Positions 33,858 to 46,119 of a stretch of DNA of 64,000 bases are shown piece after piece. Source of the DNA: Nephrocerus scutellatus. Taxonomy: Eukaryota; Arthropoda; Insecta; Diptera; Pipunculidae. Location: assembly GCA_947095585.1 (NCBI GenBank), contig OX352764.1, forward strand, positions 74,510,816-74,574,815. The letters are read 5' to 3'. The translations under genes and the position numbers were made by a program. Positions within the stretch are counted from its first letter, which is position 1, and every line of letters starts with the position of its first letter. Below the pieces are notes generated by a model. That model was not told where the DNA came from. It ran no database searches and saw only the letters and a program-made list of their open reading frames with translations.

Positions 33858-34667
33858 TAGTATTAGTAGATGTTGTGTGTAGTAGTATGATTTTTGACGC
33901 ATGCGCATGATTTGATTATGCTTTAATGTCAACAGCAGTATTGCATTGTTGAGACTTGCTCACATCTCACATAGTTTTGAGTACGCGAGTTGTCGTCTAC
34001 ATGAGACAAGAGCGAACCGATTCAGATTTTGTACTAGAATCTGTCATTAAAATTACAATAACCAAAAAAAAGAAAAAACATCACACCACATTAAAATTGT
34101 ATGCTAAACACCTCGTACGTATACGAACTGACATCTCACAATCAGCTGAGTTTGGCACATTTGCGACCAAAATTCGTACTCCGATGTCCTCCGAGTGGGA
34201 GCCAATAGTTCTAAATACTGCACCACCGACACTGACTAAAGCATTAATTAATGGGCCTGCATGAGCACGCATGGGCGAATTTGCCAATACACAGAAAGTA
34301 TATTGTGCGATTATAATAGAGTGCAGTTCCGCTTCGTTAACGTATCGTTCACTTTCGCGCGCATGGGCCCGTGCGATTCAGGTTGCCTTTACAAGTGTAA
34401 ATTGGACATTTGTCTTTTTGATACGAAAAACAGGGACAAATGCTAATGCTGGCAAAATTTCATTATAATCATTTTTGGTAATTTGGCAAACATGGGCAAG
34501 CATTTCGTTGACATTTGACACAAGTCTATGCATCTGAAAGTCTATTATAATCGACCCTTAAGTTCTTAAGGTAAGTCAATGTTGTCTGGTACCTTCCATC
34601 AAAAACAAATTGAACAACAAATTTCACTTTCGATAACGAGAAGAGTTTAATTAATAGATTTCAGGTC
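33858..34667. other. Unassigned stretch
   Basis: No gene recognised. Apart from the short block shared with 33776-33857, I see nothing definite. Confidence 0.45.
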
Positions 34668-34757
34668 ACGTTTTTCAAGCCGATGTCATCCTGTATAGGT
34701 ATGCTTCAATTTTAGGCGTCCTGGTCTACGCCATTTTTTCAGATTAGGCCAGGCCGT
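34668..34757 (-). mobile_element. LINE 3' fragment, family L1a, very short
   Basis: AAGCCGATGTCATCCTG and GGCGTCCTGGTCTACGCCAT correspond to the tail MQNWMTSA/TDGVDQD region at 4985-5045, heavily diverged. Confidence 0.6.
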
Positions 34758-36183
34758 ACTCACCATTACCAAAACTAATAATAATATAAATAATTGATGA
34801 CGGACGGAATGTAATTATGTACTGCCATAAATGTATTTAAAAAACATCTTGTTCAATTATTTGCATTGTGCGGAGGGAGAAAAAAAAATCTTTCTCATGC
34901 ACGAATAATGGAAAGTGATATTCTTAGCAATGGCGTTTTTACAAACTCTTCCATGGGTTAGTGTATAAATAAAAATTAAGAAAAAAAGTTAAGATTTTTT
35001 TTTTCTGGTGTACGCTCTCAGTGTGCACCAACCAAAAGACACAGTATCCACTTAACACAACAAACATACGTACGAACGAACAGCACAAAAGAAACAAAAA
35101 CTCGGAAAATTTTATTGTTGCATGTGCATGCAATAAACCCCTACAGTCACGGCGGCAAGTTACGGTTTTCAACAGATTCATGGAAGTCCCTATGACAAAA
35201 CGCATGAGGTTGCGCAAAGTTTTCGACACAATTCTGACGGCACGTGTAAACGAGAATGCGGTCAATGAACTGCGCCTACAACCGCACAACAAACCGACAT
35301 CTTTCGACAGAGGAAAACGAGTGTAGTTGTCGTTTTCGGTGCCGAGTATGCACACAGCACACCTAGAACCGAAGCCCAAGTGCCATGTTTTCGGAACTCC
35401 GATGCCATTGCTATGCTATTGCTTGCTACTTGCAAGTGTATCGACTATCAAGCGTTGAACGTCTATGCGGGCCCTCACAACGTATGCATTGTCGTTATTT
35501 TTTTCTTATCGCAATGGCTGCAAACGACTCGCCATCGAGCATATAACGATACGTAAGTACTCATAGCAACATGCCACTGATCGCATTAAATTGTTTGAGA
35601 TGGTAATAGAACTACAAATTTTGGTTCGTTTTTGGGCGGGTTAGTGAACGATAAAATCCGCTCCAAGTAATTAAAAACACTGCTTGAGCTTGAGCTTGAG
35701 CCTGTGAACGTAGTAAGTGTGTTGCCACGCTTATTGTGGATGAGATTCATTGCGTTTTGAGGTAGAAGTAAGGCAAGTAAGATGTGATTGTGATGCCCCG
35801 CACCACAGCATTTTACGGATATTTTTACATAGGAGTCGAACGCTCCTAAAAAATTTATAGCAAAGAAGAAAATTTAAATGCGCTCATAGGTTGGTACATA
35901 TAAAGAAAACTGCTGAGAGATCTACGTTTTGATAACAATTTTGTAAAGTACATACCTACTACATTAACTTTGGCATGTAATGTATTTTTTAGGTCTGTTC
36001 CTCTATTGTGTTGTGAATTAAGAATTTTTAAAAAATTAAAAATTAAGAAACAAAAAGTTTGAAAGAAGTTAAGCAATCAATAATAAGAAGAATCACAATA
36101 CAGGAAGAAGTGTTACTAATGGTCTATTCATATAAAGCACGATTTTTCTCGTACGAGAAAAAAAAACGTGTAAATTCTATTAT
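34758..36183. other. Unassigned stretch
   Basis: It contains overlapping open frames (35021-35326 plus, 34939-35379 minus) without known motifs, and a GAGCTT hexamer repeat near 35685. No supported gene. Confidence 0.5.
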
Positions 36184-36412
36184 TCTATTACACAATGTGC
36201 AGTTTGAATAAAATCGGGTAAATTTTTTAAACAATTTGTATCAAAATTTTTACAAAAAGTGTTGTCCATCGGATATAAACATGCGTATAAATTTTGAAAA
36301 AAATCGGGTACTTTTTTATAAAATTTGTATGGGTGCCCCCGACCCAGGAGCCCGATGATTACTTCCAAATTTTTACAGCAAGTATTGTCGATCGGAGACA
36401 CACATGCATAAG
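36184..36412 (-). repeat. Helitron-like repeat fragment G
   Basis: CACAATGTGCAGTTTGAATA, TCGGGTAAATTTTTTAAA and two further units with GTGTTGTCCATCGGATATAA match copies F and H. It is truncated against a LINE at 36413. Confidence 0.65.
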
Positions 36413-36868
36413 CGCCGGTGTTCCCCAAGTGGCTCTGTTTGTCTCCGACGCTCTTTCATTTTCATTAACGATCTCCTATTCGCTACTTCTAATCCAATCC
36501 ATTCTTTCGCTGGTGACAGCTCTCTCAGCCACTTCAAGTGGAACTTGCAACAACGTATGTTAAGCACGTTAAATTCTGACCTTGACAGCATTACAAGGTG
36601 GAGAGTGGAGACTACATAATAGAGTTGAAGTTAACGCTTCTAAAACACTTCTGTCGTCCAAGCGTAATTTAAACCCCCAACCTTTATCCATGAATGGATT
36701 TTGCATCAAAGAAACTGAAAAACTTTAAATTCTCGGTATGTACGTCAATAACAAGCTTCGTTCGAATGACCACCTATTTGCCATCGCCAAGAATGCTGCA
36801 AAATGTTTAAATGTTTTTCCTTAAAAGGTGCAAGATGTACTTCACTCTTCTAGATCAGGCTACTATCA
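36413..36868 (+). mobile_element. Jockey/CR1-like LINE RT fragment
   Basis: It starts in the GVPQ region, then FINDLLFATSNPIHSFAGDS (RT catalytic box, second Asp kept, first changed to Gly), WNLQQRMLSTLNSDLDSITR and, after frame changes, AIAKNAAKC and KVQDVLHSSRSG. It is the same family as 58870-59467. RT palm only. Confidence 0.8.
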
Positions 36869-37570
36869 GGCTACTACCGTTAGCGATATTAAATATTTTA
36901 ACTGTCGTATTTTCTTTATCTGTTACCACAAATTTCTTTCCGTACATCATTGTTATAATCATTTTAACTAAATGATGCGGGAACTCAGATCTAATAATTT
37001 TACAAATAAGAGCGTCGTTCCACGCAGTCCAAAGTGACTTACTAATAACCACTTCAAGTACTTTCCCAATATTAGGCATGAGACTGATAGGGCTGTAATT
37101 TGTCGGATCAGAAGGATCGTTATTTTTCTTTATTATTGGAAAAATCGTCGATACGTTCCAACAGTTTGGGAAGTAGGGCTTATTAAGCAAGTTATTGAAA
37201 ACTACGCAGTATTGTCGTATAACTTCAACCGGTAGATGTTTTAACACGATATTTGGAATGTTGTATAAACCTGTCGAGGGTTTATTGTTGAGTTAACGAT
37301 CAGTTCGGTTAGCGTCACAAAGTATTTATTAGTCTGTTGTTCAGTCAGTTCATTAGATTTAAGGTCGTTAGATAAAATCACAACAGTTTCCGAATAATTA
37401 TATATGGAATCTTCGCTCACTAACTCAGCAGAACTACTCGAGCGAGTCCCTATTTGAAGCACCGCTTCAAAGTGTGATCCAAAAAGATTGGGATTCTCAA
37501 CACCGTTCCCAACAACAAAGTTGCTGTTTGTCTTTGAGTTCAAAGTCTTTTTATGTTTTGAGCCAAACAT
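36869..37570 (-). mobile_element. Jockey-like LINE RT fragment, minus strand
   Basis: The N-terminal part at 37570-37241 leads into LKHLPVEVIRQYCVVFNNLL, WNVSTIFPIIKKNNDPSDP, TNYSPISLMPNIGKVLEVVI, then after a deletion FPHHLVKMIITMMYGKKFVV and IFNIANG. The deletion removed the first catalytic-Asp region. It abuts the plus-strand LINE head to tail. Confidence 0.8.
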
Positions 37571-39859
37571 TTTTATACTATTTTTTTTAAATTCTTTTAC
37601 TCATATGCAATTAAAAGAAAACATCAAATTAAAAATGAATAAATACTGTACAACCGTAATAAGCCCACGTTTAAAAAAACCTAAAATTTTTGGATCTGAA
37701 ATACGATTCTGAAGACACAGGAAGAGAACTGACATTGTACAAAAAATTAAAAGTCTCCGGCGGGCCGGACGCTTAAAAGGCCCGTCCCATAGAATCCGTT
37801 GCGGCGACGTATTCGTTGACTTTGCCGTGTATTACGCAAGGAGGTGACGACCCAATGTACTTAGTTAACCCTGGGTTAACTCGGATTTATATGCATGGAA
37901 AAGCAAATTCGAGTTATTTTCGTTAAACCCAAATTAACTCCACGAAACTAGAGCGGTTGAGTTAGTTTTCGCTGACATTCAACTAACAATAGCTGTCAAA
38001 TAAACTCTTTTCAGTTCATGGAAACGCTACTATTTAGCGCCGCCATATTATTAACTCGTCGAAAACCTAACTCGATTCAATCTCGGTCCTTGGAAACGTA
38101 GTACTAAATACGGTCTTGTCGTACAGGCAAACAAAAATAAATGCCAAAATAATGCTTTCCATATGAACGTGTGTATTTAATGAATCTTTCAGTTGGGCCG
38201 GCTCTTCACGTTCACTCGCATAAGTGTAAAATTATAGGAAATTCTTTATGTTAGGATTAATGGATCGGATACACAGAGACGCTTAGAGTAGATTTATTTG
38301 TGGGAGGGCTGGACCAGAGCCCTCTAGTATTGGTGTATTTTCCAGTGTTGAAGCAGAACCGGCAAAAACGCGATTGGCTTTTAACAAGAGCTTAAAACAA
38401 CTGTATATTTGTTTTCAACAAGAAGGTACACCTAACACCGACGTATTGAACAGAACGTCATAATAGACAGCTATAACATTGAAGCAGTAAGAGACTTTGT
38501 TTAGATCGGCTCTGCCTTAACTTAAAAACCCACTATACCTCAATGCTCACCCTCACATGCTAATTCAAAAAACAACAACTCAGCAAAGAGCGTGTGAGAT
38601 GTAAATGAAATTTTTGATAAAATATTGAAAATATTAAAAATATATTTTGTATTTTTTCTTGATGTGCTTTAAACCCTTTCAAAGGCTACGGATAATATGT
38701 GCAGTACAGTACGACTCAAAGAATCTGGCTGGTATGTCACCAAACCGTACGGTTACTGCAATTTCCTGTCCATAATTTTCTGATACCATTCTCAAATCTT
38801 AACTGACGACTTGACATTCAAACTGAACCTTACATCGTATTTTGCTATCTAATTTTTACTAAAGCTAATTAAAAAGACGGTGATGTATCGATGCCGTTTG
38901 ACGTGACACCATAAATTAAATCTATCAATGTCATACTTTCTGATTCGACTACCATCTTTTAAGCAATGATTTTAGCGATGTGGGGGGTAATGGTGCCCTC
39001 ACAATGGAAAAACTTAATACTTAAGACTTACAGAATTTTATGGATTTTTGTTTTGACAAAAAAAATGTTTGCTCGTTATGTTGGAAATTCATACAAACCA
39101 GTCTTAAATATTGTTTTTTCATTGTAAGAGCACGCTAAACCTTTTGCCCTTAACGCAAAGTACCGAACAAATCTGAAAGATTGGCATATGTGTAGACAGT
39201 CAATATGCACGCAAAGCCATCTTAACGATCTTAAGGTGTTACACAGTCCCAAGAAATCCTGGATGCGATAAGCCAATTCCTTGACTAAACTATCGTATGG
39301 GTAAATGGTAATGATCATGATCATTTGTTGACATTGTTTTTTTAGTTTTCTATGCCTTTTTTGGTGCCTTGTCGATTGTAAAAGTGGGGTAAGCGCCTCT
39401 TACGGAAAAAATTAGAATACAATACACAAGCAAAATGAAATACATGTCATTTGTGATTTGTCTCATCGCATTAAATCATAAAAGTTAAATTGTTTGTTTA
39501 TTTTTTTTAATCCGCCAGGAGGAATCGTGGCTTACACTATAACGCGCAGTAAAACAAATCTATACCTACTTATATATTATACTTGTTTCGGTGAGAAATC
39601 TCCGGTAATTGTCGCAGTTGTATTTAAAAATTTATTTTCGTCTGACAAAAACCTAACCGTGAGGTATTTTCTCGGAAATGTGCACGCTTTCTTGTGAAGA
39701 GATCCTTTCCTGAGGGATAATCGCAGGCGATTTCTGCCAGAAAACTTTATAATTTTTATGATCGCATAGAGTTATTATACACACTTTACTGTAAATGCCT
39801 TTTTCCGTCTAATTTTACCTACACGCTACACACTCGTTTATTATTTAATAATAATCGCC
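37571..39859. other. Unassigned stretch with an AACTCG-rich block
   Basis: At 37855-38105 GTTAACTCGG, AACTCCACGAA, AACTCGTCGAAAACC and TAACTCGATTCAATC recur with GGAAACG near both ends, suggesting a short unclassified repeat. The rest has no recognisable feature. Confidence 0.4.
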
Positions 39860-40665
39860 AAAATATCTGTTTTTGAGAAAGAATTTTCTTTTTTCCACGT
39901 TTCACACGCGCCACACGCGACACGCGCCACACGCGACACGCGCCACACGCGACACGCGTCAAAAGCGGGATATAAAAATGGGCCCCTTACATTGAGCCGC
40001 TTACAAAATTCCATCCAATAGGTTGTGCGAAAGGTGTTTAAAAAATACCTCAAAAAACGAGAAAATGGCGCGATTTCAAACCATCACACGTACCACATGC
40101 GAAACGTAACACGCGTCATACGTGGAATATAAATAATAAAAAATATATATGAGATACAATGAATATATACAATTTTATTTTGAATTTAGATACTCACAAA
40201 ATTGGTTAAAAAGGACCTCAAAGAAGTCGACAAAAAAAATTTAAAAATCACACGCGACACATGCGTCACGCGTCATACTCGGAATATGAAAAATGCTATT
40301 TTGGACTTAGACACTCATAAAATTTCAGCTCTCTAGGTCTTGTGAAAGTTGGTTGACAAGGACTTCAAAGACACGCGTCATACTCGGAATATAAAAAATG
40401 CTATTTCGGACTTAGATACTCACAGCTCTCTATGTCGTGTGGAAGTTGGTTAAAAAGGACCTCAAAGAAGTCGAACAAAAAAATGTCAACCCATCACACG
40501 CGCCACACGCGATACGCGTCATACTCGGAATATAAAAAATGCTATTTTGGACTTAGACACCCACAAAATCTCTCTATGTCGTGCGAAAAGTGGTTAAAAG
40601 GACATGAAATTGTTTGAAAATACAGACAAAAAGGGGTCAAGTTAAATAAAAGTTTTTAATAAAGC
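39860..40665 (+). repeat. CACACGCG tandem-unit repeat, copy 2 (5-6 units)
   Basis: It starts with a 16-bp minisatellite (CGCCACACGCGACACG, 39903-39958, over three units). Larger units of roughly 90-130 bp follow, each with GGAATATAAAAAATGCTATT, GGACTTAGACACTC and GGTTAAAAAGGACCTCAAAG. The end is CAAGTTAAATAAAAGTTTTT at about 40637-40656. Confidence 0.8.
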
Positions 40666-42589
40666 GGACAAATTTTAGCAAAGAAGGGCGTCCGCCGCCC
40701 TGGATACCGCCTCTGTGAAAAGACTCAGTCGCTAAGTTCAGTCAAGGAAATAATTCTCTCTTTCTACTTCTACTAATTCACAACTAAGGTGAGCAATTTC
40801 ACCAACTGCTTATATCCCTTGAACAATAAACTAAGAACCACCGAGTTGATTTCCAGATCACAGAGGGATATTACCAGAGTTTTGACAATAAGTACGGGAC
40901 TTACTAGTAGACGGCCACGCATCCTAACTCGGTTTCCCACATAACATCTATTGTAGCAGCTGCAAGGAGGTGAATGATAATTAAACTCCCATTCAACAGC
41001 GGCTTAGCTGGCTTTAGACTCATAACACTGATCAAATACATTTTTGACTACGTTCAAAGATCTTTTAGTTCATTTAACTAAACTGTCAAAGTACTTGAAC
41101 GCTGCACTGTACAATTTCGACTATTAATAAACATTGCATAAAAACGGCAGTCCTTATTACAATAAAAATGACACACGCGGGCTATAGAGAGTGTCATGAG
41201 ACAGACAAACAAGAAAGTGATAAGAAATAGGCATAAATATCATAATCATATAATCTTTCTTCAGTCGACGAGCATAAAGACGAAGCTTAGCTGAATTCTA
41301 CTGAAGAACATAGAACACATTATTTATAATTATAATTTTAGGTACATGTAAATGAACTTGCAGCGTCAGGGGTTGTTTCGAAACAATTTCGCCGCATTCA
41401 CTTGCACAACGAAGCGAAAATTGCCGCTGTGAAATTTCGCTCGTGCATACGTAAAGTGCACATGACATGCATTACGGTAGAGCGAGTTGCGCATGCAATG
41501 TTATTTTTTTTATATCATATAATGCAATAATCGGGTTGATATAAACAAATAAATTATACGAATATATGCAGCTACTACCAACTCGCGCATGTAAATGCAC
41601 TTACGAATAAATTTTTATACGAGTGGGGGTACACAGTGTGGAAGCGAATATGTCAACAAAAATTACCTTTTGTGTAAAAACTTGTTTCACTTCTCAGAGG
41701 GCAATAAAGACAACAAAGTTGCAATTGCAAGTTTGTTGCAATATCAAAGATTACGTAAATTGTAATCTATATAGCACTCAAGTGTTTGTCTCGTTGCAGT
41801 TGCAAAATTGCATAGTATAAGTTGTAATTTTCAACAAATTGCAACTTTGTAAAAAAAGCTTATAGTGAAAAATATAACACAAATTACAGAGCAAAAATTT
41901 ACTTTGACATTGACTTTGAACCTTAGCTAACAATGAAATCAGATTGTCATATTTATTTAATAAATGATAGAAATTAAATACATACTTGAACATGTTTAAT
42001 TTTCTTACAAATAATAAAAGTAAACTTTGTATGTATACATATATACGTACTACATACGGTAAGCCCGTCAGAATGAGAACTTTAGTATTTTTGCTATAAT
42101 TTTATAATGCATAGTAAAAAGCTGATGGACAAAATATGCTCCGTAAGAGCTTATGCATTGTAACAACGCGACACGCTGATGCGGACCAAAAGAAGAAGCC
42201 TTATAGCCTTTTTACCGACTGCATTCACGCAAACTACCAAAAAATTTACTTTGATTGGGGTAGTAGTTGACCTCACCATATTCGCGGTTACTAATTAATA
42301 GGGCGATGCACCACACCTCTGATCACTCTGTTCCAACAACGTCAAATCGTACTCTTTTGGACATCTTCTTTGTCTATCAGTATCACCTTGCTAATGTCTA
42401 CGTTGCCGATCAATCAATCTGCAAAATAGAGAGGTTTGTGGCGCCGTCTGGATTTGTTTTAATATAGGTCTTACCTCATAAAAAGTAAAATATTTAATAT
42501 GATGTAAAAATACTCTAACTACTTTTGTTATCCAGTTAACTTATGGTTTTCCTATTTTTTGTGAACAAAATAACTTTTATTTTTTCTCT
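40666..42589. other. Unassigned stretch
   Basis: No supported gene or element. Small open frames are present without recognised motifs. Confidence 0.45.
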
Positions 42590-43340
42590 TTTGCGGGAAT
42601 ATGGGCGGTGTTGTCGCAGAATCAAGAAGGAAAGGAGCGTGTAATAGCGTACTACAGTCGTTCGCTTTCTAAGCCCGCGAAGAATTACAATGAATGGAGC
42701 AAGAAGAAAGACCAGACTGGCACGAGATTGCAACAGCAAGTCCTACAGTAAAAATTTACTGGGATCAATGGCAGCCATTGAGATTGGAAGATGGACTGCT
42801 GGTAAGGCAATGGGAATCGACTGACGGTCGAAACACAAAATCACAGATTGTGCTACCAACAAACCGAAAAAAAAAGAATTACGTAGTAGGACATCAGGAG
42901 GACATTTGGGCGTAATAAGACGCTAGATAAAGTAGGGAATTGCTTCTATTGGGTCAATTGCCGTAGAGATGTGGAAGACTGACTGCCCAGCAAATGGGCA
43001 GAGGCATATCCCATCGCTAACCAGGAAGCTAGCACGGTGGCTGAACAACGTGATCTGACCTGCGTGCGAACTGTCTAACTGTGGAGGATTTCAGGAAGGA
43101 GATTTGGTTTGGATAAACAGTCCCAAGATAAGAAAAGGTAAATCTCCAAAACTACAGCAAGGTTGAGAAGGACCTTACAAGATTATTTAGAGGATTAACG
43201 ATGTCGTATATCGGATTCAACAAAGCCCCATATGTAAAATTAAAGTTGTTCACATTGACAGATTGACGAGGTACAACAACAGAAGGAGTCCTGAATCTGT
43301 TCGGGACGAACAGCAAAAAGGTGGGGGTATACACACTACA
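42590..43340 (+). pseudogene. Ty3/gypsy (mdg1/412-like) RNase H to integrase remnant
   Basis: The frame at 42602 reads AVLSQNQEGKERVIAYYSRS and LSKPAKNYN (RNase H). Next come RPDWHEIATASPTVKIYWDQ, DGLLVRQWESTDGR, LDKVGNCFYWVNCRRDVED (zinc-binding region). After a deletion of the catalytic core come GDLVWINSPKIRKGKSPKLQ and INDVVYRIQ...KVVHIDRLTRYN (integrase C-terminus). It is joined to an LTR at 43371, giving the right-hand end of an otherwise lost element. Confidence 0.85.
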
Positions 43341-43370
43341 CAGTAAACTCAGTAGACTCACTAGGTGTAA

Positions 43371-44050
43371 TGTTACGAAAAGTAGTTAGTAGATAATGGA
43401 ATTCGAATCCTAAGAAAAATCGCACTGTAAATACTGAATACTAAAAATAGGCACTGAAATAGAATTAAACACTTTTAAATAGCATACTTTTAGGCTATAA
43501 GATTTATAAGATTATTTGAAATTGAAATGTAACTGCCATTATGTACTGGTCAAAAATGTAGTCAAACCGGTTACTTCGGTTGGTCCGGTTTGTGTGTAGG
43601 AACATGATTGAACATGTAGCTTATTTTTAGAAATTGACTCATTAATTATAAATATCGTTAGTTGTAAATAAGTGAATAAGGCTACAATTTTCTGTTCTTT
43701 TCTCGGTATTTCTGTCTATAAGATTGGCAGTTTTTGTAAGCTTCTCAATGAGTATAAAAGGTGGCGTTCGCTGCGGAGAAATTAGTAGTTGCTTAGAATT
43801 CAAGAAGTCAAGTTGTAAAAGTTCTTCTAAAGTAATGCTGCTACCACCTAAGAAAATTATAGTAAAATACAAAAGTTGTTGTAATAAGTGTTTTTATGTA
43901 CATTTAAATTTATCACCAATATATATTTTGAACTTGTGTTAATTTTACTGTTTGTTTATTAAAGTTGTTATTTGTAAATTAATAAACTGGTGTTGTGTTT
44001 TATTTGCAAAATCCATTACGAACTCGAAAGCCTAAATTTACCTAACAACA
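43371..44050 (+). repeat. Ty3/gypsy 3' LTR, 680 bp
   Basis: It begins TGTTACGAAAAG and ends ACCTAACAACA (TG...CA), directly after the integrase C-terminus. Its first ~200 bases match 29836-30053. AATAAACTGG near 43980 may be the polyadenylation region. Confidence 0.8.
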
Positions 44051-44539
44051 TTTATTTTTGTCTTTATTAGCTTTCGGTTGCAGCGTTTATTGCGTAAAGT
44101 TTCGCTTGAAATATTGTGGAGTTCTTGCATAGTGGAATGCATTTGTGGCATCTTGGTCTTACTATTCCTGCTCCTACTTCTTCACATGTTTTTTACCCAT
44201 CAGTGAACCATTTTGAGAATCATTCCTGATCCATTTTGGGCTTGAATTTGTTGTGATTGTTCTTTGTTATGACATGGTTTTTGGATTTGTTTTGATATAT
44301 CTCCTACTTCATAAAAAGTAAAATATTTATATTTTCTTTATAGTTACTACATAATCCTTTGCAAAGGAAATCTACTTTAGTGCGGCCATTTTACTTTTGT
44401 GTTGCACGATTTTTAGAAGGAAAACTTATATCTCGTAAAATCATGAATAAAAACTGCATTAACTGGGTAATAAATTTTTATTTTATTAAATTTATTTTTT
44501 ACATAGTATTTTTGGTTATTATCGTCAAATTGTGTTTTT

Positions 44540-45075
44540 GATGTAGGAGCTATTTCACAGCTTAAACCGCTGTCTTGTTGGACCACATATCGTCCCAAGT
44601 CAAAATCTTTAATCGCATACCTCAACAAGTCTGTTATTACACGACCATAGCGCTCCGCATTGATGGTAATTGTCACACATTTATCGTTTTCGAAAACAGT
44701 CTGATGACTGACACCTCAAAGTGACTTTTTTCGACGTTACGGCATCTCTTCAATTATTTGAGGATTTGTGGAGCCCCGTATGTATGCACCGAGTATCAAA
44801 TGAGTCTCATCGCTGCAGAAAATGTTGTTTGCAAAATCGTCGTTCACATCCTGTTGCTCCTGCGTCGTGATTGGTTAGCAGGCTTGCGTGAGCTGGACTT
44901 TATACGGATAAATGTGTAAATCTGAATGCAAAATACGCCATAATGAGCCGTAGGACAGGTTCAATAGCTGAGAAAGTTGGGAAATTTCCACAGAGCGTAT
45001 ATTGCACATCCGTGCCGCTTCCAGTTTTTTTCGAATTTCTTCACTATCATCCCTCCCCACCCCCTGCCAGACGAT
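44540..45075 (-). pseudogene. mariner-like (maT-type) transposase fragment
   Basis: On the minus strand: EISQLSQLLNLSYGSLWRIL, HSDLHIYPYKVQLTQ (helix-turn-helix), then DDFANNIFCSDETHL (first Asp), GVSHQTVFENDKCVTITINA, ERYGRVITDLL and VVQQDSG (second-Asp region). Multiple frameshifts; no TIRs found. It belongs to the same broad group as 32371-32940 but is not a close copy. Confidence 0.8.
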
Positions 45076-46090
45076 AGCACTATAAACCGTATAATGTTAA
45101 TGTACCTTTAAGGTCGAGATTCGAACTCGTTACAAGCAAACCTAAATACTTTTTTTTAAGCAAATATCTCGTATAGCCCCAACTATGTGTGAAATTTTGT
45201 GTGATTAACAAATAGCGTTACAGACAAAGAGACAGACAGAATATGGTTTTTCTTATATTAATAATTTCAAGATACTTTTTTTAAAAGTAAAAGGTATTAA
45301 CATTATTATTATTATATACAACAACTTCGAATATTTTTTAATGTAAATATTTTTCACTTCCCACGGTAATGTGAATAATTCTCTAATCTCAAAAATCAGT
45401 TTGTGCTCAATTGTAAATAATTTAATCTCAATATATAAAATCTTGCAGAATGCAGCAATAAGTAGAAGCGTACAACTCGAACTCACACATTCACTCAAAG
45501 TAAACGAATAAAACCACCACTGCAAAACCAACCAAAGAAGAAAGCAAAACAGAAAAAAATAATTATCTCGTTTATTTTGAAAACTTTTGCACTGCCTCCT
45601 TGTAGAATTTAAGTCGAAAACTGCTGCCTTGCCTCCACGTGGAAAATTAGTTGAATTGTTTTTGTCAGATCGAATTGAAGGGAAGGGTCAACAATGTAGA
45701 GTTGCTTAAACAACGCTATGTGGTTGAACATTGGATGTGTGCGAATATATATGAGTGGTGGTCGTTATATAGCAAAGCGGTATATTGGAACATAGTCCAT
45801 CGTCATTACGTCTAACACTAATGTACGACTTTTACAAAACGCTATTGTGGGCATGTAAAATTCTACATTAATTATACAAAAGTTGCATGTTCGTACTTAT
45901 CATATATATGTTTCTTCGTTCCACACATAGATTCTCGAATTCTCGATTCTGTAATCGATGGCTTCGAAGTTATATATTTGAAAAAGAGTTATTTAAGGCC
46001 ATAATAACCTTTCAACCGCTTAAAGTACTTCCCAAAAGTAAACCCACATCCAAGACCGTTTCAATTGAACATGTAAGAGACTATTTATAT
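45076..46090. other. Unassigned AT-rich stretch
   Basis: No supported gene. Small open frames only. Confidence 0.45.
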
Positions 46091-46119
46091 GGGTGACAAA
46101 CGTTCCGAGAGTAATAATT
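46091..46119 (+). repeat. SINE body fragment
   Basis: GGTGACAAACGTTCCGAGAG and TAATAA match the SINE body at 14796-14822. Too short to say more. Confidence 0.5.

Noticed and set aside
35021..35379. Overlapping open frames on both strands
   Set aside because: No known motif, and the two strands compete; looks like chance.
42245..42470. Frame reading TSNRTLLDIFFVYQYHLANV, vaguely like a LINE endonuclease C-terminus
   Set aside because: Similarity is weak and I could not confirm any catalytic motif.
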